Source: Treponema sp.
Lineage (GTDB): Bacteria > Spirochaetota > Spirochaetia > Treponematales > Breznakiellaceae
Length of the DNA stretch: 13,054 bases
Direction: 5' to 3'
Assembly (NCBI GenBank): GCA_031288815.1
Contig: JAITQR010000200.1
Coordinates: forward strand, 1-13,054
Shown: positions 7,462-13,054 of the stretch, in pieces
How positions within the stretch are numbered: position 1 is the first letter of the stretch
Layout of the letters: each line of letters opens with the position of its first letter
The notes under the pieces: generated by a model
Seen by the model: only the letters and a program-made list of their open reading frames with translations
What the model was told of the DNA's origin: nothing
Database searches by the model: none
Program-made: the position numbers and the translations under genes

Positions 7462-8373
7462 ATGAAGGGCAAAAAGGGCTTTATGGGGAAACTCTCATCC
7501 GCCGACAGGACTTTTCACGTTATTTGTACCTGTTGGCTTGCCGCGGCGGGGCTTTTGGTCCTTTACCCGTTGATTTACGTAATAAGCTGTTCCTTCAGCG
7601 ATACCCAGGCAATTCTCGACGGCCGGGTAATCCTGTGGCCGGCGGATTTTTCTCTTAATGCCTATAGGGGTGTTCTTAGCCACGCCCTGCTCCGCACGGG
7701 GTTCTTCAATTCCCTTCTGTATGTAGCCGGGGGGACTACGGTAGGGGTAACACTGGTTCTCCTTGCGGCTTATCCCCTATCCCGCCGGGATCTGCCGGAT
7801 CGCAAGCTGTTCCAGGTCTTTTTTGTGGTTACCATGTTCTTTTCCGGCGGTCTTATTCCCAGTTATTTGCTTATGCGGGATCTTCATCTTATCGGTTCCC
7901 GGTGGGCGCTGATAATAGGGGCGGGCTTCTCCTGTTACAATATGATTATTGTAAAAACCTGGTTTCAGACATCCCTGCCCGACGGGCTGCTGGACGCCGC
8001 CCATATTGACGGCTGCCGGGATATTCGTTTCTTCACTACCATTGCCCTTCCCCTGTCCGTGCCGGTTATCGCCGTCATAGTCCTTTTTAACGCGGTAGGT
8101 ATTTGGAACAGTTATTTCAGCGGCATGTTGTACCTTTCTAATCCAAAGACTTACAATTTTCAGATGGTTCTTCGGGATATACTGTTTATCGCATCGGCCC
8201 CCCCGGAAATAGTCGCAGTCATGGATCCGGAACAGGTAGCAAACAAACAGAATATTATGCAGCAGTTGCGGTACGCGGTATTGGTGGTTGGAGCCCTGCC
8301 TATGATGCTCCTTTATCCTTTTATACAGAAGTACTTTATCAGGGGTATGATGATCGGATCGCTTAAAGAGTAA
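7462..8373 (+). CDS. ABC transporter permease, LplC/YtcP type (carbohydrate uptake CUT1)
   Basis: The 303-aa second membrane subunit of the importer has a first helix at about 22-43 and MFFSGGLIPSYLL (125-137), a hallmark of the YtcP/LplC group. The EAA-type loop is LLDAAHIDGCRDIRFFTTIALPLS (176-199), and FIRGMMIGSLKE is the typical C-terminal end. ATG at 7462, one base after the stop of the upstream permease gene (TAATATG), is taken as start. An in-frame GTG at 7444 inside the previous gene would add six residues but has no better ribosome binding site. It pairs with the LplB-type subunit to form the translocation channel. Confidence 0.92.
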   Translation: MKGKKGFMGKLSSADRTFHVICTCWLAAAGLLVLYPLIYVISCSFSDTQAILDGRVILWPADFSLNAYRGVLSHALLRTGFFNSLLYVAGGTTVGVTLVLLAAYPLSRRDLPDRKLFQVFFVVTMFFSGGLIPSYLLMRDLHLIGSRWALIIGAGFSCYNMIIVKTWFQTSLPDGLLDAAHIDGCRDIRFFTTIALPLSVPVIAVIVLFNAVGIWNSYFSGMLYLSNPKTYNFQMVLRDILFIASAPPEIVAVMDPEQVANKQNIMQQLRYAVLVVGALPMMLLYPFIQKYFIRGMMIGSLKE

Positions 8374-8446
8374 TCCGGGGCTCTCTTAAAACAATTTTGT
8401 GAATGGTCGCTTTATGCGATACATGATAATTGACAGGAGGACAAGA

Positions 8447-10153
8447 ATGAAAAAGATCATGGCGATTCTCGTGGGTTTGGCAATGGCGGTTTCCGTTTTC
8501 GCGGGCGGAAACAGAGCCCAACAATCATCCTCATCCGGCACCAGCCGGGTAGGCGCCAAGGGTTCCCTGCCCCTGGCGCTCAATAAGCCTGTCTTAACCA
8601 TGTTTGTACCGGGGGTCATCAGCGATGTAGTAACGAGTTTGGATTACAAGGACAACGCTTTTACAAAAAAAATTGTTGATGAAACCGGCGTTCAACTGGA
8701 AATTACCGCTACAAGCGGCGCCGATGCGGTGGAGCGGCTCAATGTTATGCTCAACGCGGGCACCTACCCGGATATTATATGCGCCCGGTATGCGAGCATT
8801 GACATGAACTATTACGCTTCCCAGGGCATACTGATCCCCATGGATGATTATGATATTATGAGCTACCCGAATATAAAGGCGGCCTTTGATGAATTTCCCG
8901 CAATCAACGAGAAGGTCCGGGGAACCGACGGAAAACTGTATGCCCTGCCCTGGGTAAACGATTGCCTTCATTGCACCTATAACGCGGGCCGGGTATGGTA
9001 CTTCCTGCCCTGGATTAGGGATAACGGCCTAAAGGCGCCGGAAACGACGGATGAACTTGCCGAATATTTGCGGTATGTAAAGAACCATGACTTAAACGGC
9101 AACGGTAAAAATGACGAATTGGGTATTGTCTTTGGGAAAAACGATCTGCAGAATTTCATAACCTATATAACGAAGGCTTTTATGCCCTTTGTAAAAACCG
9201 ACAGCTACTTCGGTCTTGCCCTGGATAACAGCCGTAAAATAGTTGAACAGTACCGGGACGACAATTTCCGCGCCGCCTTGAGTTACCTTGCCGGCCTCTA
9301 CAAAGAAGGGCTGATTGCGGAAGACGCATTTTCCATGACCGCCGATCAACTGGCGGCGGTGGCAAGGAACGCCGAGCCAATCACGGCTGTTTTGGGAGCA
9401 ACATGGGTTAATAACGTTACCCTCCAGCCCAGTGACCGCTATATGGATTTTTTCTATCTTCCCCCTTTAAAGACAGCTTCCGGCCAGCGCTACGCTTCCA
9501 GCCGGGACCCCTGGGGAATAATAGGCCCGATGTACTACATTACGGATAAATGCAAGGATCCGGAATTGGCCATAGCCCTCTACAACTACCTTGTGGATAT
9601 TGAAGTGTCGAGAAATGCCAGCGAAGGTCCCAAAGGCATCGCCTGGAACGATCCTGATCCGGGCGCCCTGTCCTTTACCGGCGGGCCGGCTTTATATAAA
9701 AGGCTGGTAAACCTCGGCACCCAGCCTGTCAACGCTTCGTGGAACGGCTATAGCCCCTGGATCGGAAACACCAAATTCCGTTTGGGCCAGCAAGTGGAAG
9801 GCGCCGAAATGGCCAAGAAATATCTGGCCACCGGCGACAAGTCTTTAAAGGCTCCCCTCCTGGCGAATGCTTCGTATCCTGAATTTATGTGGTACGTTAC
9901 CGCCACGGAAGCCTCAAAGTATGCCATGCCCCAGAGCCTCTTTATTCCGCCCTTCCTCATGAATACCGCCGATAATACCCGGGTAGCCGATATTAACGCG
10001 GTGCTTAATCCCTTTAAGGAACAGGCCATTGTAGAGTTTATTACCGGAATACGGGACATCAACAATAACGCCGCGTGGAACGCGTACCTTGCCGAACTTG
10101 ATCGCCTCAATTCAAAAGAAGCGGTAAGCATCATGCAGAAATATGTAAAATGA
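8447..10153 (+). CDS. Extracellular solute-binding protein, LplA/YtcQ type (oligosaccharide binding)
   Basis: The 568-aa periplasmic sugar-binding subunit of the adjacent importer belongs to the large (over 500 aa) family-1-like binding proteins that go with LplB/YtcP permeases. A signal peptide MKKIMAILVGLAMAVSVFA is followed by GGN. There is no lipobox cysteine, so it is probably a soluble periplasmic protein cut by signal peptidase I rather than a lipoprotein. A Ser/Gln-rich linker (25-34) precedes the folded domain. TYPDIICARYAS (about 106-117), DGKLYALPW (161-169) and the Asp/Asn loop DLNGNGKNDE (215-224), likely a calcium site, are typical of the family. AGGAGG (8435-8440) lies 6 bases before ATG 8447. 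An upstream in-frame GTG at 8399 would only add non-family residues. The 73-base gap after the permease gene and the strong ribosome binding site fit higher expression of the binding protein. The ligand is inferred to be a fucosylated oligosaccharide. Confidence 0.92.
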   Translation: MKKIMAILVGLAMAVSVFAGGNRAQQSSSSGTSRVGAKGSLPLALNKPVLTMFVPGVISDVVTSLDYKDNAFTKKIVDETGVQLEITATSGADAVERLNVMLNAGTYPDIICARYASIDMNYYASQGILIPMDDYDIMSYPNIKAAFDEFPAINEKVRGTDGKLYALPWVNDCLHCTYNAGRVWYFLPWIRDNGLKAPETTDELAEYLRYVKNHDLNGNGKNDELGIVFGKNDLQNFITYITKAFMPFVKTDSYFGLALDNSRKIVEQYRDDNFRAALSYLAGLYKEGLIAEDAFSMTADQLAAVARNAEPITAVLGATWVNNVTLQPSDRYMDFFYLPPLKTASGQRYASSRDPWGIIGPMYYITDKCKDPELAIALYNYLVDIEVSRNASEGPKGIAWNDPDPGALSFTGGPALYKRLVNLGTQPVNASWNGYSPWIGNTKFRLGQQVEGAEMAKKYLATGDKSLKAPLLANASYPEFMWYVTATEASKYAMPQSLFIPPFLMNTADNTRVADINAVLNPFKEQAIVEFITGIRDINNNAAWNAYLAELDRLNSKEAVSIMQKYVK

Positions 10154-10163
10154 GACGGCCGGC

Positions 10164-11444
10164 ATGATCAATAAATTCCGTTTCCATGATGAGCGGGACT
10201 GGTTTAATCAGAGACGTTTTGGCCTGTTTATCCACTGGGGGCTTTTTGCGATTCCCGCCTGGCATGAACAGGTATTGTGGCGGGGAAAAATGCGCCGCAG
10301 CGAGTATGAGGCCCTTATACATCAATTCAACCCGGTTAAATTTGATCCTGACCAGTGGCTCGACCTCGCGAAAAGCATCGGCATGGAATACGTCACCGTT
10401 ACCGCCAAACATCATGACGGATTCTGTATGTTCGACACCAAATATACGGATTACAGTATCATGCATACGCCGTACAGGAAAGATGTGATTAGGATGATTG
10501 CGGATGCGGCAGGGCGGCAGGGGTTTAAAATGGGCGTCTACTATTCAATTCCCGACTGGCATCATCCGCATTGTCCTAACCGGGGGCGGCATCACGAACT
10601 ATGGGGGAACCGTTCCACCGATGAACCGGATTATGACAGGTATTTTGCGTACATGGAAAACCAGGTTACCGAATTATGTACCAGCTACGGGGAAATCGCC
10701 CAGCTCTTCTGGGATCTGAATATCCTTGACTACAACAACCGGGAATTTAACGATCGCATGCGGAAACTTCAGCCCTCCATGGTAATCAACAACCGGGGGC
10801 CGGATAATGGGGATTACGCCACCCCGGAACGGGATTACGATACGCCGGACAGGAACGCATCCCAGGGAATGGTATTCCCCCGGCATACCGAGGCGAACCA
10901 GTCCCTGGGCCGGGAAAGCTGGGGGTACCGGATCAACGAGGATTATTACAACCCCAAGTACCTGATGCAGAGCATGGATAAGATTATGGCCATGGGGGGC
11001 AACTATCTCCTTAACGTGGGCCCCAAAGCCGACGGAACCTTTGATGAACGGGATGCAGCTTCCCTGAAACGCATCGGCCAGTGGTACCGCAAGGTAAAGG
11101 AAGCCTTCGCCCCCGATACCTATCCGGCTACTTCCATGATCACCGATCATGCCAAGAGCGGCATGATCGACAAGGTGCTTCTTACCCGCCGGAAAAACAT
11201 CATCTACGTTCATGCCTATGAAGATCTGGCAACCAATTCCGTATCCTTGTATCCTTTTACGGTACAGCCTGTCAGGGCGACCCTGCTGAACAACGGGGAG
11301 CGGGTTGACGCGGTAGTTGATAAAACCCCTCACTTTCATGAGGAAGACAGGGCTTTTCTCAGGCTGCGCGGCCTGCCGACCACGGCGCTCCTTGACGAAC
11401 CCCTGGTAATCAAGCTGGAATTTGACGGATCGCTGTTCGATTAG
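10164..11444 (+). CDS. Alpha-L-fucosidase, GH29 family (first of two)
   Basis: The 426-aa retaining glycoside hydrolase removes alpha-L-fucose from oligosaccharides. GH29 features are FGLFIHWG (19-26), AKHHDGFCMFDT (81-92), GVYYSIPDWH (124-133), a nucleophile aspartate expected at D184 in LFWDLN, a TEANQSLGRESWGY block (242-255) that replaces the usual WETC-type segment and offers E243 as possible acid/base, and GGNYLLNVGPKADGTF (278-293). The C-terminal 100 residues form a beta-rich domain as in other GH29 enzymes. There is no signal peptide, so it acts in the cytoplasm on imported substrate. It begins 10 bases after the binding-protein stop and has no clear Shine-Dalgarno, which suggests translational coupling. 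Linkage preference cannot be decided from sequence alone. Confidence 0.9.
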   Translation: MINKFRFHDERDWFNQRRFGLFIHWGLFAIPAWHEQVLWRGKMRRSEYEALIHQFNPVKFDPDQWLDLAKSIGMEYVTVTAKHHDGFCMFDTKYTDYSIMHTPYRKDVIRMIADAAGRQGFKMGVYYSIPDWHHPHCPNRGRHHELWGNRSTDEPDYDRYFAYMENQVTELCTSYGEIAQLFWDLNILDYNNREFNDRMRKLQPSMVINNRGPDNGDYATPERDYDTPDRNASQGMVFPRHTEANQSLGRESWGYRINEDYYNPKYLMQSMDKIMAMGGNYLLNVGPKADGTFDERDAASLKRIGQWYRKVKEAFAPDTYPATSMITDHAKSGMIDKVLLTRRKNIIYVHAYEDLATNSVSLYPFTVQPVRATLLNNGERVDAVVDKTPHFHEEDRAFLRLRGLPTTALLDEPLVIKLEFDGSLFD

Positions 11445-11477
11445 GCATTCAATTATCACCGGAGGAAGAGACGAAAA

Positions 11478-12959
11478 ATGAACAAATTCGAAGCCAACTT
11501 TGAATCTCTGCGGGCTTACCGCTGCCCCGACTGGTTTCGGGACGCGAAGCTGGGGTTTTGGAGCCACTGGGGGCCTCAAAGCGTCCCCATGTACGGGGAT
11601 TGGTACGCCCGGCACATGTATCTGGAAGGCAGCCCTCAGTACCTTTACCATCTGCGCCATTACGGGCATCCTTCCCGGTTCGGATACAAGGATCTGGTCC
11701 GTCTCTGGAAAGCCGAAAAGTTTGAGCCCGAGGCCCTTATGGATCTCTACCGCAAGGCGGGAGCCCGGTATTTTGTCGCCCAGGCTATGCACCATGATCA
11801 TTTTTTCAACTTTCCCTCAAAACTCAACCGCTTCAACGCTGCCCGGATCGGTCCCGAAAAGGATATCTGCGGCCTCTGGAAGAAGGCGGCGGATAATTTT
11901 CACCTCCCCTTCGGTCTTACCGAACACCTGGGGGCTACTTTCTCCTGGTGGAACGTGAACAAGGGCGCCGATAAGTACGGCCCCTACGCCGGCCTTCCCT
12001 ATGACGGCAACGATCCGGAATACCGGGATTTTTACCTGGACAACTACGAACACTACACCAAAGATGAAGACATGAGCAGGGTTAAGGAATGGTATACCCG
12101 GAATCCCCGGTACCATGCCTATTGGCTTTCGGTGATAAAGGAACTTATCGATCTTTACACCCCGGATCTCCTTTACTCCGACGGGGGTCTGCCCTTTGGT
12201 TTCCGGGGATCGGGTGGTTATACCGCCCCGGAGACCGATCCCGGTTACCAATGGGGGCTTGAGGCGGTAAGCTATCTGTACAACAAGTCTATCGAAACCC
12301 ACGGGGAAAACCGGGCGGTGTATAACCAGAAAGACCGGCGGCCCGAAATTTACCGGGTGGGAGTTCTGGATATTGAAAAGAGCCAGCTGCCGGAGATAAA
12401 CCCCGAACCCTGGCAGACCGACACCTGTATCGGCAACTGGTTCTACGATGTCCGCCAAAAATTCAAACAACCCGGCCACATCATCGAAATGCTTATTGAT
12501 ATTATCGCCAAGAACGGAACCATGCTCCTCAACATCCTTCAGCGCCCGGACGGATCGATAGACGATGAAACCCGGTATATCCTTCAGGAGCTGGCCTCCT
12601 GGATTCCGGTATGCGGCGAGGGTGTTTACGGGACAAGGCCCTGGAGGGTTTCGGGGGAAGGTTATTCCAGCGTCCTTATCGAAGGCTTCAAGGAAGAAGC
12701 GGTCAGGTGGAACGAAACGGATTTCCGTTTTACCTCCCGGGGCAAAACGGTTTATGCTTTTATGATGAAGACGTCTGCCCGGGAAAACAGCGTGGCGGTG
12801 ATCCGCAGTTTTACTCCTGAAGAGAGGGTTGTCTCCGTCAAACTTCTGGGAAGCGGGCCCCTGGAGTGGAAGCAGAATTTCGGCGTCCTTACGGTAAAAC
12901 TGCCTCCCCGGATGCCTACCCCCTATGTAAACTGTCTGGCGGTGGAGTTGGGAGAGTAG
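11478..12959 (+). CDS. Alpha-L-fucosidase-like GH29 enzyme (second, divergent)
   Basis: The 493-aa GH29-like glycosidase is clearly different from its neighbour. It has LGFWSHWGPQSVPMYGDWYARHMY (25-48), MHHDHFFNF (104-112) in place of KHHDGF, a likely nucleophile D235 in TPDLLYSDGG, PWQTDTCIGNWFY (311-323) in the WETC-type position and AKNGTMLLNILQRPDGSID (344-362), followed by a C-terminal beta domain. The HWGPQ-x-VP-x2-GDWYAR form defines a GH29 subgroup annotated as alpha-L-fucosidase in Bacteroidetes and others, where it is usually exported. Here no signal peptide is present, so it should be cytoplasmic. GGAGG at 11461-11465 is 12 bases from the ATG, rather far, but GAGGAAGAG extends the purine tract closer. 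It is 33 bases after the first fucosidase gene. Having two subtypes side by side suggests complementary linkage or substrate range; this is inference. Confidence 0.87.
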   Translation: MNKFEANFESLRAYRCPDWFRDAKLGFWSHWGPQSVPMYGDWYARHMYLEGSPQYLYHLRHYGHPSRFGYKDLVRLWKAEKFEPEALMDLYRKAGARYFVAQAMHHDHFFNFPSKLNRFNAARIGPEKDICGLWKKAADNFHLPFGLTEHLGATFSWWNVNKGADKYGPYAGLPYDGNDPEYRDFYLDNYEHYTKDEDMSRVKEWYTRNPRYHAYWLSVIKELIDLYTPDLLYSDGGLPFGFRGSGGYTAPETDPGYQWGLEAVSYLYNKSIETHGENRAVYNQKDRRPEIYRVGVLDIEKSQLPEINPEPWQTDTCIGNWFYDVRQKFKQPGHIIEMLIDIIAKNGTMLLNILQRPDGSIDDETRYILQELASWIPVCGEGVYGTRPWRVSGEGYSSVLIEGFKEEAVRWNETDFRFTSRGKTVYAFMMKTSARENSVAVIRSFTPEERVVSVKLLGSGPLEWKQNFGVLTVKLPPRMPTPYVNCLAVELGE

Positions 12960-12986
12960 AAGCCTTTCCGGAAAAACAGGATACTT

Positions 12987-13054
12987 ATGCGGCATTACAC
13001 CAAGGTTGACAAGCTGAAAATTGCCCAGACCAATAAATACAACGTTTTGGGCTG
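12987..13054 (+). CDS. Start of a further gene, truncated by the window end
   Basis: An ATG with ACAGG 6 bases upstream opens a frame that remains open for 22 codons to the window end (begins MRHYTKVDKLKIAQTNKY). It follows the second fucosidase by 27 bases with no terminator between, so it is probably the next gene of the operon. The visible residues show no signal peptide and are too few for me to recognise a family. Confidence 0.55.
   Translation, partial: MRHYTKVDKLKIAQTNKYNVLG

Noticed and set aside
8363..8389. Weak hairpin at the end of the second permease gene, possible attenuator before the binding-protein gene
   Set aside because: Only 7 bp with a bulged A, a 12-base loop and AT-rich arms, and the following sequence is not a U-tract. 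Too weak to claim; higher expression of the binding protein is explained by its AGGAGG site.
8397..8430. Possible internal promoter (TTGTGA, then TACATG or GATAAT) before the binding-protein gene
   Set aside because: The hexamer pairs are either poor matches or wrongly spaced (22 bases to GATAAT), so this is not better than chance.
10674..12995. Two long minus-strand open frames (375 and 392 codons) opposite the fucosidase genes
   Set aside because: Both are antisense to convincing GH29 genes and lack start signals or domain features. They are shadow frames.

Overview
The window (about 13 kb, GC close to 50%) looks like a chromosomal segment of a host-associated spirochaete, most plausibly a Treponema-type bacterium of the termite-gut kind. 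This is inferred from three things: the LplB/YtcP/YtcQ-type oligosaccharide ABC transporter linked to glycosidases; a solute-binding protein whose export signal ends VFA-GGN, a form I associate with treponemes; and the mix of a CstA-type carrier, hybrid kinase and anaerobe-type PaaK. No rRNA or other marker is present to prove it.

Layout. Positions 1-170 hold no gene but three successive stem-loops. Two resemble the subterminal hairpins of IS200/IS605-type elements and one is a clean terminator. A minus-strand gene for an iron-sulfur flavoprotein of the NADPH-dependent FMN reductase/flavodoxin superfamily follows (170-787). A 231-base gap contains a compact cluster of palindromes plus the terminator of the next minus-strand operon. 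That operon (4878 down to 1019) encodes a CstA-family carrier (pyruvate/peptide uptake family) and a membrane-bound hybrid histidine kinase. Their reading frames overlap as ATGA, so they are very probably translationally coupled. A perfect 14-bp inverted repeat lies just upstream of cstA. Next, still on the minus strand, is a phenylacetate-CoA ligase (paaK) gene.

From about 6458 the direction flips. A near-consensus sigma-70 promoter (TTGACA, 17 bp, TATACT) drives a plus-strand operon that runs past the window end. It encodes two ABC permeases (LplB-type and LplC/YtcP-type), a periplasmic sugar-binding protein, two different GH29 alpha-L-fucosidases without signal peptides, and the first 22 codons of a further gene. 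The simplest reading is a catabolic locus for fucosylated oligosaccharides. Intact oligosaccharides would be captured in the periplasm and imported by the transporter, whose ATPase is not in the window and is probably shared from elsewhere. The two cytoplasmic fucosidases, likely of different linkage preference, would then trim them. No fucose isomerase, kinase or aldolase and no transcription factor is visible here.

The most unusual observation is the coupling of a CstA carrier to its own hybrid sensor kinase, which differs from the separate BtsS/BtsR (LytS/LytTR) arrangement known for pyruvate carriers in E. coli. The other points worth checking are the IS-like hairpins at the left edge, the intergenic palindrome family and the perfect inverted repeat before cstA.
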